A DNA stretch of 64,000 nt from Rhizohabitans arisaemae (lineage in GTDB: Bacteria > Actinomycetota > Actinomycetes > Streptosporangiales > Streptosporangiaceae), in NCBI RefSeq assembly GCF_025996515.1, contig NZ_BLRH01000009.1, positions 1,270,692-1,334,691 of the forward strand, written 5' to 3'. Positions 24,965 to 34,271 of this stretch are shown in pieces. The position numbers and the translations under genes were made by a program. The notes under the pieces are model-generated. The model was not told where the DNA came from. It did no database searches and worked only from the letters and a program-made list of their open reading frames with translations. Within the stretch, counting starts at the first letter, position 1; every line of letters begins with the position of its first letter.

Positions 24965-25785
24965 ACGTACGCCGTCCCGGGCCGGTGCTCCTGGCCTGCC
25001 TGGCCGCCCTGGCCCTCGTCCTGGTCGCGGCCGTGCTCGGTGAACGGATCGCCCCCTACGACCCCCTGCTGCAAGATCCGGCGAGAGGGGCGGTCGGCCC
25101 CGGTGGCCTGCACTGGCTGGGCACCGACGACCTCGGCCGGGACATCTTCTCCCGGCTCATCGCCGGAGCCTGGACGGCGATCGCCGGGCCGCTGCTGGTG
25201 GCGATCGGCACCACGTTGATCGGCACCGCGCTCGGGCTCGTCGCCGCCTACCGGGGCAGGACCCTCGACGCTCTGATCATGCGGAGCGTGGATCTGATGT
25301 ACGCCCTCCCCGCGATGCTCGTCCTCATCGTGGTGGTCGGCGTGCTCGGCGGCGGCTACTACGCGGCGGTCCTCATGCTGATCCTCCTGGTGGTGCCGAC
25401 CGACATCCGGCTGGTTCGCAGCGCCGCCCTCACCCAGCGGGAGCTCCCCTACATGGAGTCGGCCCGGGTACTCGGCCTCTCCGGCAGCCGCATCGTCCTC
25501 GTCCACCTCCTGCCGAACGTGCTGCCCACCGTGGTGACCAACTTCCTGCTGGACTTCGTCACCGCCCTCGTCGGCCTGTCCAGCCTCTCCTTCCTGGGGA
25601 TGGGCGTCCCCGTGGGCACCCCCGACTGGGGGCTGATGCTTGCGGAGAACCGGTCCATCCTCGACCTGAACCCCTGGTCGGTCATCGCGCCCGCCCTGCT
25701 CATCACCGTGACCGCGACCGCGGCGACCATGCTCGCCGACGCGGGGTACGACCGGATCTCATCAGCGGGAGCGCGCCGTGGCTGA
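24961..25785 (+). CDS. Peptide ABC transporter permease (DppC type)
   Basis: 274 residues from a GTG overlapping the previous stop. Signature features of DppC/OppC proteins: GLHWLGTDDLGRDIFSRLI near the N terminus, the LIGTALGLVAAYRGRTLD segment, the EAA-type loop LPYMESARVLGLSGSRIVLV, and the end GVPVGTPDWGLMLAENR. About six membrane helices. Its 3' end overlaps the start of the ATPase gene by 8 nt. Confidence 0.92.
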   Translation: MNVRRPGPVLLACLAALALVLVAAVLGERIAPYDPLLQDPARGAVGPGGLHWLGTDDLGRDIFSRLIAGAWTAIAGPLLVAIGTTLIGTALGLVAAYRGRTLDALIMRSVDLMYALPAMLVLIVVVGVLGGGYYAAVLMLILLVVPTDIRLVRSAALTQRELPYMESARVLGLSGSRIVLVHLLPNVLPTVVTNFLLDFVTALVGLSSLSFLGMGVPVGTPDWGLMLAENRSILDLNPWSVIAPALLITVTATAATMLADAGYDRISSAGARRG

Positions 25786-27508
25786 CCTCTCCGTCGACCG
25801 ACTCACCATCTCCCATCGGGGCGAGACCCTCGTCCGCGAGGTGACGCTGCGGATCGGCGCCGGCGAGACCGTCGCCCTGGTCGGCGAGTCGGGCAGCGGC
25901 AAGTCGCTCACCGCGCGGGCCGCCGCCGGCCTGCTCCCCGACGGGCTGACCGCGCGGGGCTCGGTCGTTTTCGACGGCAGGCAGCTGATCGGCCGACCCG
26001 AGCGCGAGCTCCGCACGCTCCGCGGACGCCGCATCGGCCTGCTCCTGCAGGACCCGTTCACCATGCTCAACCCGATGCTCACCGCCGGGACCCACATCGC
26101 CGAGACACTCCCCCGCGCCCTCGGCCGGGCGGCCCGCCGCGCCGAGGTGACCCGGCGGCTCGCCGAAGTCGGGATCACCGACCCCTCGGTGGCGGACCGG
26201 TACCCGTTCCAGCTCTCCGGGGGCATGTGCCAGCGGGTGGCGATGGCGGCGGCGCTCGCGGGCGACCCGGACCTGCTGATCGCGGACGAACCGACCACCG
26301 CGCTGGACACCACGGTCCAGCGGGAGGTGCTCGACCTGCTCACCCGGCTCCGGGAGTCCCGGGGAATGGGCCTGCTGCTCATCACGCACGACCTGCGGGT
26401 GGCCTTCGACACCTGCGACCGGGTGCTGGTGATGTACGCCGGGTCGATCCTGGAGGAGGCGCCCGCCGCGCGGCTCGCCGAGCGGGCCGGGCACCCGTAC
26501 ACGGCCGGTCTGCTCACCGCGATGCCGTCGGTACGGCACCGGCGGGCCACGCTGACCGGCATCCCCGGCCGGGTGCCGCGGGCCGCCGAGGTCGCCGGTC
26601 GCTGTGTCTTCACCTCCCGGTGCGGCCACGCCGACGACCGCTGCGGGGCCTCGGCTCCGGAGCCGAGGCCGGTCGGGGCGGGCCATCTGGTCGCCTGCCA
26701 CCGGCAGGCCGAGATCGCCGGCCTGCTTTCCCGGCCGTCCCCGCCCGCGGAGAAGGCCCCGGCGACCGCGGCGAGCGGGCCGAGGCCCGCCGTGGCGCGG
26801 GTCTCGGGACTGCGCAAGGAGTACCGGGTACGCCGGTCGGCTCCGCCGGTCGTCGCGCTCGGCGGGATCTCCCTGACGATCGGCGACGGGGAGAGCGTGG
26901 GGCTGGTGGGCGAGTCGGGCTCGGGCAAGAGCACCCTCTCCCGCTGCCTGCTCGGCCTCACCCGGCCCACCGCGGGGACGATCGCGGTCGACGGCGTCGC
27001 GCAGTGCGTCTTCCAGGATCCCTACACCTCGCTCAACCCCGCGCACACCGTCGGTTTCGCCCTGCGGGAGGCGCTCGGCAGGCGTCCGGCCGACGGCGAG
27101 GTCCCGCCGTCGGAGGCGGACCTGCTCGACCTGGTGGGCCTGCCGGCGGAGTACGGGCGGCGCCGTCCGGTGGCGCTGTCGGGCGGGGAGCGGCAGCGGG
27201 TGGCGATCGCCCGGGCCCTGGCGGTCCGGCCGCGTCTGCTCATCTGCGACGAGCCGGTGGCGGCGCTGGACGTCTCGGTCCAGGCGCAGGTGCTTGAGCT
27301 GCTCCGCCGGGTCAACCGGGAGCTGGGTACGAGCCTGCTCTTCATCACCCACGACCTGGCCGTGGTCCGGCAGGTCACCGACCGGCTGGTCGTCCTGTAC
27401 CACGGGGAGATCGTGGAGGAGGGGCCGACGGAGTCCGTACTGGACCGCCCTGGGCACGCGTACACCCGGAGGTTGCTGGCGTCGGCGCCGCAGGAGACGG
27501 CGGTCTGA
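25778..27508 (+). CDS. Fused double ATPase of the peptide importer (DppD-DppF type)
   Basis: 576 residues from a GTG at 25778. Two ABC domains: the first with Walker A GESGSGKS, signature LSGGMCQRVAMAAALA and Walker B LLIADEPTTALD; the second with GESGSGKSTL, LSGGERQRVAIARALA and LLICDEPVAALD. The oligopeptide-type C-terminal extension, with its Cys cluster (GRCVFTSRCGHADDRCG), follows the first domain, a spacing known for iron-sulfur-bearing DppD-like proteins. Fusion of D and F is common in actinomycetes. It closes the five-gene operon that begins at 21050. Confidence 0.92.
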   Translation: MADLSVDRLTISHRGETLVREVTLRIGAGETVALVGESGSGKSLTARAAAGLLPDGLTARGSVVFDGRQLIGRPERELRTLRGRRIGLLLQDPFTMLNPMLTAGTHIAETLPRALGRAARRAEVTRRLAEVGITDPSVADRYPFQLSGGMCQRVAMAAALAGDPDLLIADEPTTALDTTVQREVLDLLTRLRESRGMGLLLITHDLRVAFDTCDRVLVMYAGSILEEAPAARLAERAGHPYTAGLLTAMPSVRHRRATLTGIPGRVPRAAEVAGRCVFTSRCGHADDRCGASAPEPRPVGAGHLVACHRQAEIAGLLSRPSPPAEKAPATAASGPRPAVARVSGLRKEYRVRRSAPPVVALGGISLTIGDGESVGLVGESGSGKSTLSRCLLGLTRPTAGTIAVDGVAQCVFQDPYTSLNPAHTVGFALREALGRRPADGEVPPSEADLLDLVGLPAEYGRRRPVALSGGERQRVAIARALAVRPRLLICDEPVAALDVSVQAQVLELLRRVNRELGTSLLFITHDLAVVRQVTDRLVVLYHGEIVEEGPTESVLDRPGHAYTRRLLASAPQETAV

Positions 27509-27609
27509 CTCACTCGATCTATTTATCCTGATATAAACCATTATGTTGTGATCTGACAGGGTTCAGGGGGGAGAGTCCGATCAGGGAGTCGAATCCCACG
27601 CTCGGAACC

Positions 27610-29175
27610 ATGCTCGGCGCGCTCGGAGCCGACGTGCTCCGTCCGCTCGCCACGCCCCGCGGCCCCGACGTCCTCGTCGGAGAGCCCGTCGTCTACGACC
27701 GGCTCAGCCACCTCGGCAAACTCGAGGGCGCCGTACTCCTCGCCGTGGAGTACGGCGTACACGAGCGGGAAACCGCCGAGCTCGTCGGCGCCATGGCCGA
27801 CGCCGGCGTCTCCGCCGTCGTGGTCAAAACCCGGGGTGAAGACCCGGCCCGGCTGGTGCAGCGCGCCCGCGCCCACGGGATCGCCCTGCTGGAAGCCGCC
27901 CCCGAGATCGCCTGGGGGCGGCTCTACTCCCTGGTCAGCACCCTGCGCGCCCTCGGCGAACCGTCCGCCGGAGGACCCGGGACCGAGAGCGACGACCTGT
28001 TCGACCTGGCCAACACCCTCGCCGTGAAGATCGGCGGCGCGGTCGCCGTCGAAGACGTCACCACACGCATCCTCGCCTACTCCTCGATCCCCGGGCAGCT
28101 CATCGACGAAGAGCGCCGCGAAGGCATCCTCGGCCGCAAAGTCCCCCCGCACCCCACCAACGCCGAGGAGTACGGCGCCCTCGCCCGCGGCGACGAAGCC
28201 GTCTGGTTCCACCGGCCCGGCGAATCCTTCCCCAGACTCGCCATCGGGGTCCGCGGCGGCGGCGAGAACCTCGGCTCCATCTGGGTCGTCCAAGGCGACC
28301 GGAACCTCGCCCCCGACGCCAAACTCCTCCTCGCCGAAGCCGGGCGGTCCGCCGCCGCCTTCCTCAGCCGGCACCGCCTCGCCGGAGACGCCGCCCGGCG
28401 GCTCCGCGACGAACGGATGCGGTCACTCCTGCGTGACAAGGAACGGGCCGGCGAAGCCGCCGCGCTCCTCGGCATCCCGCTCGACGCCCGGCTCGGCGTC
28501 GTCGTCCTCGGCTGCGAGGACCCCCGGGTGGAACGGATCCTCGCCGCCCGGGTCAGCGACCTGCTCGCCGTCACCTGCACCTCCTACCGCCTCACCGCGC
28601 TCACCGGCGTCGTCGACGACCTCATCTACGGCGTGATCGTCAAAACCGGCGCCGAGCCGATCCTCCGCAAACTCGTCGTCGACGTCGTCACCCAGGCGGG
28701 CAAACGGTTCGGCGCGGGCGACTGGTACGCGGGGATCGGCGAGACCGTCGGCACGCCGAAAGCCGTCGCCGACTCGGCCCACCAGGCCGAAGTCGCCCTG
28801 CGGGTACTCCGCAGCGAGTTCGGGCACGGACAGGTCGCCACCCGGGCCGAGGTCACCGCGCAGCTGTTCCTCCTGGAACTCCAGACGCTGCTCCGCTCCC
28901 GCTCCGTGCCCCGCGAACCCCTCAGCGCCATCCGGGCCCACGACGCCGAGCACGGGACCGACTACGAGCACACCCTCCGGGCCTGGTGCGACGCGAACGG
29001 GAACGTCCCGCGCGCCGCCCTCACCGCCAAACTCCACCCCAACACCATGCGCTACCGGCTCCGCCGACTCTCCGGCCTCTTCAACGTGGACCTGGAGGAC
29101 CCCGACCAGCGGCTCATCGCCACCCTGCAGCTCCGTCTCTTCCCCGGCGACAAGGCCGTGAACGGGCAACGGTGA
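27610..29175 (+). CDS. PucR/CdaR-family transcriptional regulator
   Basis: 521 residues from the ATG at 27610; the frame stays open upstream and the family N terminus may begin slightly earlier, near SNPTLG. The N-terminal PucR-type ligand domain (DVLVGEPVVYDRLSHLGKLEG) is followed by a GAF/GGDEF-like middle part and a C-terminal PucR-type helix-turn-helix (TLRAWCDANGNVPRAALTAKLHPNTMRYRLRRLS). Regulators of this family usually control nitrogen-compound catabolism. It stands about 100 bp after the peptide importer operon, behind an AT-rich stretch that probably holds its promoter. A role in controlling the neighbouring transporter is inferred from position. Confidence 0.85.
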   Translation: MLGALGADVLRPLATPRGPDVLVGEPVVYDRLSHLGKLEGAVLLAVEYGVHERETAELVGAMADAGVSAVVVKTRGEDPARLVQRARAHGIALLEAAPEIAWGRLYSLVSTLRALGEPSAGGPGTESDDLFDLANTLAVKIGGAVAVEDVTTRILAYSSIPGQLIDEERREGILGRKVPPHPTNAEEYGALARGDEAVWFHRPGESFPRLAIGVRGGGENLGSIWVVQGDRNLAPDAKLLLAEAGRSAAAFLSRHRLAGDAARRLRDERMRSLLRDKERAGEAAALLGIPLDARLGVVVLGCEDPRVERILAARVSDLLAVTCTSYRLTALTGVVDDLIYGVIVKTGAEPILRKLVVDVVTQAGKRFGAGDWYAGIGETVGTPKAVADSAHQAEVALRVLRSEFGHGQVATRAEVTAQLFLLELQTLLRSRSVPREPLSAIRAHDAEHGTDYEHTLRAWCDANGNVPRAALTAKLHPNTMRYRLRRLSGLFNVDLEDPDQRLIATLQLRLFPGDKAVNGQR

Positions 29176-29253
29176 GCCCCTGCCGTTACACCTTCCCGCT
29201 CTTCATGAAATATGTTTAGCTAGAGCGAACAGAGCTGGACTTAGGGGGACCCG

Positions 29254-29868
29254 GTGGGCACAGCAGAACGGCGGCGCGGCGAAGGCCCCGACGGCCAAGA
29301 CGCCGTCGGGGCCAGAATCCGCCGATTCCGCAAAGAACGCGGACTCACCCTGCGCGGCCTGTCCACCCACTCCGGGCTCTCCATCGGATTCCTCTCCCAA
29401 GTCGAACGCGGCATCTCCTCCATCGGCCTCACCGCACTCAACAGCGTCGCCGCCGCCCTCGACCGGAGCGTCGCCGAATTCTTCGACGACCAGAAAGCCG
29501 AAGAAGACACCCCCGCCGCCAAACTCCCCGGCCACTTCACCCTCACCCGCTCCGCCACCGCCGCCACCGAATACATCTCCGGCCAGCAGACCTACCGCAT
29601 GCTCTCCGCCCGCGGCCCCAACCTCGTCCTCGAACCCCTCCTCGTCCACATCGCCCCCGGCGGCAAACGCGAAGACGCCTACGGCCACTTCGGAGAAGAA
29701 TTCGCCTTCGTCCTCGAAGGCGAACTCCTCTACGAAGTCGACGGGGTCGAACACCGACTCCACCCCGGCGACAGCATCCACCTGCGTTCCTCGGTTCCGC
29801 ACAGCATGTACAACGACACGGACAAGGTCACCACAGTGGTTTCCGTGGTCACGCCGAGACTTTTTTAG
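29254..29868 (+). CDS. XRE-family regulator with C-terminal cupin domain
   Basis: 204 residues from a GTG at 29254, just after GACTTAGGGGGACCC. The HTH spans residues 18-72 (VGARIRRFRKERGLTLRGLS, LSIGFLSQVERGISSIGLTA). The cupin_2 domain spans about 120-200, with GHFGEEFAFVLEGELLYEVDG and HRLHPGDSIHLRSSVPH giving the usual metal-binding His/Glu pattern. XRE-cupin repressors such as PuuR commonly sense amines or amino-acid derivatives. It is 78 bp downstream of the PucR-type gene and may be co-transcribed with it; it could control the tryptophan or hydantoin operons nearby. Confidence 0.85.
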   Translation: MGTAERRRGEGPDGQDAVGARIRRFRKERGLTLRGLSTHSGLSIGFLSQVERGISSIGLTALNSVAAALDRSVAEFFDDQKAEEDTPAAKLPGHFTLTRSATAATEYISGQQTYRMLSARGPNLVLEPLLVHIAPGGKREDAYGHFGEEFAFVLEGELLYEVDGVEHRLHPGDSIHLRSSVPHSMYNDTDKVTTVVSVVTPRLF

Positions 29869-29993
29869 GCGTCGGGTGCCTAGGGGAAGACCAGGTCACA
29901 ACCACGGACGTGCGATACCCCGTTAAGAGAAGTCACGCCTGCAAGAACAGTATTTTTTAACATCGACCGCGGTCGGTTCATGCCGCACAAAAA

Positions 29994-30018
29994 GCGCGCG
30001 GCACGAACCGCCGCGCGC
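29994..30018. terminator. GC-rich hairpin between convergent genes
   Basis: Stem GCGCGCGG paired with CCGCGCGC around a 9-nt loop. A second weaker stem (TTCTCGC with GCGAGAA) lies at 30020-30050. It sits in the 240-bp gap between the XRE-cupin gene (plus) and the kynurenine monooxygenase gene (minus), so it can stop transcription from both sides. Nothing else is seen in this gap. Confidence 0.55.
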
Positions 30019-30110
30019 ATTCTCGCACCGCAAAGAACGCGGCGCGAGAAGTGCGGACGTAGCGCGACCAGCCCTAAGATCCAGCCACACTCGCAACCGG
30101 GACGGGTTCT

Positions 30111-31454
30111 TTAAGTGCGGCGTCTTAGTGCCCGTACAGCCGTTAGGGCGGCAGCTGTGGCTGCTCCTATTGCCAGGGCGGTTACGGTGCGGCGTTGGCG
30201 GGCTATGCGGGTGCGGACTTCGGCGTACGGAACCGTGCTGAAGGAGATCAGCTCGTATTGGGACTCGTAGGTGCCGGGGAGGAGCCGCTCCAGGCCGTGC
30301 TCGATCTTCTTGCCGAGCAGGAACGAGCGGGAGCCGACCTTGTCCCGCATCTCGACGAAGTTGGCCAAAGCCAGTTCGGCGATGGTGTCGGCGTGTTCCT
30401 TGCGGCGGGTGCCGAAGGTCGCCAGGGCGCGGGGGAAGTCGTCGCCGGTCTCCTCCAGGCAGCGGTCCAGCTCCACGCAGTCTTCGAAGCCGCAGTTGGC
30501 GCCTTGGCCGTAGAAGGGGACGACGGCGTGCGCGGCGTCGCCGATGAGGCCGGTCACCGCCTCCTCGCCCTGGACGTGCCAGGGCTTGGCCCGCACGGTG
30601 ACCAGGTGCCCGATCGGGTTGTGGGTGTAGTCGTCGACCAGGTCGGGCATGAGCGCGTGGGCGTCGGCGTAGTGCTCGGCGAAGAACGCGGTGAACTTTT
30701 CGGCGGTGTCGAGTTCGGCGAAGCTGCCGGGGCCGGACTTGGGCCAGAACAGGGTGCAGGTGAAGGAGCGGTCCGGGTTGGGCAGGGCGATCATCATCGC
30801 CTGGCCGCGCGGCCAGATGTGCAGCGCCCCCGGGTCGAGGGCGTACTCGCCGTCGCGCGCCGGGATGGTCAGCTCCTTGTAGCCGTAGTCGAGGAAGCTC
30901 TGGCTGAAGTCGAAGCCGGGCCGGAACTGCAGCTGGAGCCGGACCGCGCTGTAGGCGCCGTCGGCACCGATGATCACGCGGGCGGTCTTCTCCACCGGGC
31001 CGGACGGGGTGTCGAAGGTCATCCGGCCGGTGTCCACGTCGAGGCCGGTGAGCCGGTGCTCGAAGCAGGCTTCCACGCCGGGCCGGTCGAGGGCCGCGTC
31101 CAGCAGGGTGCGGTTGAGGTCGCCCCGGCTGATCGAGTTGATCGCCCGCCGCCCGTCGGCGCTGTAGGACTGGAAGCTGAGCGACCCGTCGCGGGCGTGC
31201 ATCATCCGGCCGGGCATGGGGAGCGCCGGCGCCATGACGGTCTCGTCGAGGCCGACCCGGCGCAGCGCGTCGATCCCCCGTTCGGAGATCGCCAGGTTGA
31301 TGGAGCGTCCCCGCTCGGGGGTGGATTTGCGCGGGTCGGGGCGGCGCTCGTAGAGGGTGACCCGGTGTCCGCGGCGGGCGAGGTAGACGGCCGCCAGGCA
31401 GCCGACGAGGCCGGCACCGACCAGCGCGACGTCCTGCCCGGCTCCGCCGGCCAT
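30111..31454 (-). CDS. kmo: Kynurenine 3-monooxygenase
   Basis: 447 residues; the ATG at 31454 overlaps the stop of the upstream dioxygenase gene. FAD-binding motif VALVGAGLVGCLAAVYLARRG, the kmo-typical TPERGRSINLAISERGIDAL, the GADGAYSAVR motif, and the second FAD motif LIGDAAHAVVPFYGQGANCG are present. The enzyme hydroxylates L-kynurenine to 3-hydroxykynurenine with NADPH and O2. A C-terminal hydrophobic segment (VTALAIGAATAAALTAVRAL) followed by Arg residues may anchor it to the membrane, as in mitochondrial KMO. With the dioxygenase it covers two kynurenine-pathway steps; formamidase and kynureninase are not in the window. Confidence 0.93.
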   Translation of the reverse strand: MAGGAGQDVALVGAGLVGCLAAVYLARRGHRVTLYERRPDPRKSTPERGRSINLAISERGIDALRRVGLDETVMAPALPMPGRMMHARDGSLSFQSYSADGRRAINSISRGDLNRTLLDAALDRPGVEACFEHRLTGLDVDTGRMTFDTPSGPVEKTARVIIGADGAYSAVRLQLQFRPGFDFSQSFLDYGYKELTIPARDGEYALDPGALHIWPRGQAMMIALPNPDRSFTCTLFWPKSGPGSFAELDTAEKFTAFFAEHYADAHALMPDLVDDYTHNPIGHLVTVRAKPWHVQGEEAVTGLIGDAAHAVVPFYGQGANCGFEDCVELDRCLEETGDDFPRALATFGTRRKEHADTIAELALANFVEMRDKVGSRSFLLGKKIEHGLERLLPGTYESQYELISFSTVPYAEVRTRIARQRRTVTALAIGAATAAALTAVRALRRRT

Positions 31455-32326
31455 CAGATCACCGTCCTGGCGGACCAGAGTTCGGGGAAGACCTCCCTGC
31501 GCAGGCTCCGCTCCAGCCAGGCCAGGCCGGTGGATCCGCCGGTCCCGGCTTTGGCGCCCATGGCCCGGCGGACCGCCATGATGTGGCGGTACCGCCAGTC
31601 GGAGAACTTCTCCGACAGGTCCATGAGGGCTTCGGCGAGGTTCCACAGTTCGCCGCCGGGCCCCTGCTCGCCGTAGATCGCGACCCAGGCGGCCTCCACC
31701 TCGGGCATGGGGACGTACTCCACGGTCAGGTCCCGGTCCCCGGGGATCTTGTAGCCCCGCCGGGAGAGCAGGTCGAGGACACTGTCGTACAGGCTGGGCT
31801 TGGCCAGCGCCTCCTGGAGTTCGGCGTAGACCCGCCGGGTACGGCGGTGCGGCCGGGTCATCGGCTCGGACTTGTTGCCGAAGAGGAACTCCAGGTGCCG
31901 GTAGCCGGCGGACTGGAATCCGGAGGCTTCGCCGAGCGCGGGACGGAAGGAGTTGAACTGGACGGGGGTCATCCAGCTGAGTGACTGCCACGTCGCGTTG
32001 AGCCCGTCGAAGTGCCGGACGCTCCGGCCGAGCGCGGTGGTCGCCCCGACGACGTCGTCGGCGTCGAGCAGCCGCTGCGCCTCCAGCAGTTCCGCCCTGA
32101 TCAGGCCGAAGTACAGCTCCATGACCTGGCTGATCACCAGGAAGGCCCGCTCTTCCGGCACGTCGGTGCGGGGCTTGAGGAGGCCATGCAGGATCTGGGC
32201 GCCGACATACTCGTCGTACGGGTTGCCCGCCTCGTACTCCAGCGTGGGTCCGTTGTCGCCCTCGGCTTGGGCGGTGACGCGCTCGCGCACACCGGCCGCC
32301 GATCCGACGACTCTCCTGCTTGTCAT
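31454..32326 (-). CDS. kynA: Tryptophan 2,3-dioxygenase
   Basis: 290 residues from the ATG at 32326, chosen because AAGGAGAGCGAG precedes it; an in-frame ATG ten codons upstream lacks this. Family features: TLEYEAGNPYDEYVGAQIL, ISQVMELYFGLIRAELLEA, MTPVQFNSFRPALGEASGFQS, YRHLEFLFGNK, and the haem-ligand region KFSDWRYRHIMAVRRAMGAK with its conserved His, then GTGGSTG. The enzyme opens the indole ring of L-tryptophan to N-formylkynurenine. It is coupled to kynurenine monooxygenase by an ATGA overlap. The 147-bp upstream gap contains gttcactcaagctgaacttt, a possible operator or promoter element. Confidence 0.93.
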   Translation of the reverse strand: MTSRRVVGSAAGVRERVTAQAEGDNGPTLEYEAGNPYDEYVGAQILHGLLKPRTDVPEERAFLVISQVMELYFGLIRAELLEAQRLLDADDVVGATTALGRSVRHFDGLNATWQSLSWMTPVQFNSFRPALGEASGFQSAGYRHLEFLFGNKSEPMTRPHRRTRRVYAELQEALAKPSLYDSVLDLLSRRGYKIPGDRDLTVEYVPMPEVEAAWVAIYGEQGPGGELWNLAEALMDLSEKFSDWRYRHIMAVRRAMGAKAGTGGSTGLAWLERSLRREVFPELWSARTVI

Positions 32327-32473
32327 CTCGCTCTCCTTCCGCACCTCCATGTTCACTCAAGCTGAACTTTGGTGAAATCAGCAGCACATACGAATTCCGG
32401 CTTTCTACCTTTGATGCTAAAAGTTCGCCCGGAATCCGATTTCAACGTGACTGTACGGAGCCAATCGGCTCCG

Positions 32474-33493
32474 TCAGGTGCCCAAGTGGGCTGAACGGTC
32501 CAGCAGCGGAAGTACCGCGGCACCCAGCAGCTCCACCCCGGAGTCGTCGGTGAGGCCGTGCGGAGTACCGAACTCCACCCGGCGCACCCCCGCGTCGATG
32601 AGGGCCTGCGCCTGCGCGGCGACCTGCTCGGGCGTCCCCGAGAAGGCGAACAGGTCGAGCAGATCGTCCGGGATCAGCCGCCCCGCCGCCTCGTGCTCCC
32701 CCGCGTCCACCAGCTCCTTCACCGCGGCGAGCAGGTCGGCCGGGACCTCCGCGGTTGGATCGAGGTCGGCGACCACCGCGAGGTACATCGCCACCTCGGT
32801 CCGCGCCTTCGCCCGGGCCGCCCGCCCGTCGACGTCGACGACGGTCACCGCGCCGAGCACCACCCCGATCTCCGCCGGATCCCGCCCCGCTTCGGCGGCC
32901 CCGGCCGCGACCCAGCCTCGGGCCACCTCCGCCATGGCCGGGTTGGCGCTCCCGCCGACCTTGAGCTCGTCGGCGATCCGTCCGGCCAGCGCGGCCCCCC
33001 GCGGCCCCCAGGCGCCGATGAGCAACGGCGGTCGCGGGCGGTGCGGACGGTAGCGGAGTCCGGTCCCGGGGGCGAGCCGGAACACCTCCCCTTCGAACCC
33101 GCTCACGTCCCCGCCGAGCAGCCGGTACACCACCTCGGCCGTCTCGGCGAGCGCCGTCAGCGGGCGCGGCTGGTCGATGCCGACCGCGCCGAGCCAGGTG
33201 CCCCGGGCCAGCCCCAGGTAGGCCCGGCCGTGCGAGGCCAGGTCGAGCGCCGCGAGCTGCCCGGCGATCTCGTACGGCGCCGCTGAATAGGGGTTGAGGC
33301 AGGCGGTGCCGAGCCGCACCCGCCGGGTCGCGGCGGCCATCTCCAGCAGCGGGAAGAGCGGGGGCTGGTACATCAGGTCGCCGAAGACGCTGAGCACGTC
33401 GAAGCCGTGTTCCTCGGCCCGGCGGGCGAGCCGCGCGTAGTCACCGGCCCGTTTGTCGCTCTGCAGCCCGAGCCCGATCTCCGCTTCAAGCAC
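32474..33493 (-). CDS. LLM-class (luciferase-like) F420-dependent oxidoreductase
   Basis: 339 residues from a GTG at 33493. Bacterial luciferase-like TIM barrel features: ARLARRAEEHGFDVLSVFGD, TRRVRLGTACLNPYSAAPYE, LDLASHGRAYLGLARGTWLG, RPPLLIGAWGPRGAALAGRI and ELKVGGSANP. Members of this class use F420 or FMN; similarity to methylene-H4MPT-reductase-like proteins favours F420. It is the last gene of the long minus-strand operon that begins with the binding protein at 44858. Substrate unknown. Confidence 0.85.
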   Translation of the reverse strand: MLEAEIGLGLQSDKRAGDYARLARRAEEHGFDVLSVFGDLMYQPPLFPLLEMAAATRRVRLGTACLNPYSAAPYEIAGQLAALDLASHGRAYLGLARGTWLGAVGIDQPRPLTALAETAEVVYRLLGGDVSGFEGEVFRLAPGTGLRYRPHRPRPPLLIGAWGPRGAALAGRIADELKVGGSANPAMAEVARGWVAAGAAEAGRDPAEIGVVLGAVTVVDVDGRAARAKARTEVAMYLAVVADLDPTAEVPADLLAAVKELVDAGEHEAAGRLIPDDLLDLFAFSGTPEQVAAQAQALIDAGVRRVEFGTPHGLTDDSGVELLGAAVLPLLDRSAHLGT

Positions 33494-33504
33494 GAAAAAT
33501 CCCC

Positions 33505-33858
33505 TTAAGTCAGGTCAGCGCAGTTCATCCGGCGGCGGCGGGTCCGCTCCACCCGCATCACCAGCCGCTCCTCGGGGTCCGGACAGCAGAAGAGCGAGTC
33601 CTGCTCCAGCCAGTCCCCGGCCGCGAGGTCCCGCTGCTTGGCGGCGAGGAACGGCAGGGCGGAGCCGAGCGCGTACACGCAGAAGTGCTTGCCCTCGGGG
33701 ATCTTCAGGTGGGCGCTGTTCTCCAGTTCGAAGTAGTCGCCGACGGCCATCCCGCAGACGGACCTGCCCTCGATCCGCTCCACCACGACCCGCAGGTCGT
33801 ACAGCTCCATGTCCCCCTCCGCCGGGTCCGCGCCCGCCGGGTTCGTCTCAGTGGCCAT
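33505..33858 (-). CDS. TIGR04076-family small protein
   Basis: 117 residues from ATG at 33858. It has YDLRVVVERIEGRSVCGMAVGDYFELEN, the IPEGKHFCVYALGSALPFLAAKQRDL core, and a C-terminal FCCPDPEERLVMRVERTRRR. These match the TIGR04076 family, small cytoplasmic proteins of unknown function often found beside metabolic oxidoreductases or hydantoinase-type genes. Several Cys residues (VCGM, FCVY, FCCPD) could bind metal. It is spaced 11 bp from the LLM oxidoreductase. Confidence 0.75.
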   Translation of the reverse strand: MATETNPAGADPAEGDMELYDLRVVVERIEGRSVCGMAVGDYFELENSAHLKIPEGKHFCVYALGSALPFLAAKQRDLAAGDWLEQDSLFCCPDPEERLVMRVERTRRRRMNCADLT

Positions 33859-33875
33859 CCGTCATCCCTCCCCTG

Positions 33876-34271
33876 TCACGAGCCGAGGTACTCGGCGTGG
33901 TGATGCACGATCAGCCAGTCGTCGTCGGTACGGCGGAGCACGTCGGTCACCCGGCTGTGCTCGGCCGGGGCGCCGGGTTTCTCGGCGACGAGCAGGTACC
34001 GGGCGACGCCGACGTCTCCGTAGACGTCGATCCGCTTGTCCCGGGCGACGAGCCGGCTCAGCGTGGGGCGGGCGCCCGAGGCGTCCCGGCTGTCCCGATA
34101 GGCGTCGAGCTCGGCCCGGCTGCGGAGCGGCCCGGGCAGGTGCGTCTCCCACGTGGTGATGTCCGGGTCGAGGTGGCCGTCGAACCGGACACGGTCCGCC
34201 GCGAGGAACGCGTCGTACATGTCGTCGATGCCCGCCGCGATGGCGGCGGCGTCGGTGGTCGTCCCGGTCAT
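33876..34271 (-). CDS. SnoaL/NTF2-like protein
   Basis: 131 residues; ATG at 34271 overlaps the amidohydrolase stop. The pattern of an NTF2-like cone fold is visible: AAGIDDMYDAFLAADRVRFDGHLDPDITTWE, a middle helix RSRAELDAYRDSRD, then strands VYGDVGVARYLLVAE and VTDVLRRTDDDWLIVHHHAEYLG. Family members are small isomerases, cyclases, dehydratases or ligand-binding proteins. It probably handles an intermediate of the operon's pathway; the reaction is unknown. Confidence 0.75.
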   Translation of the reverse strand: MTGTTTDAAAIAAGIDDMYDAFLAADRVRFDGHLDPDITTWETHLPGPLRSRAELDAYRDSRDASGARPTLSRLVARDKRIDVYGDVGVARYLLVAEKPGAPAEHSRVTDVLRRTDDDWLIVHHHAEYLGS

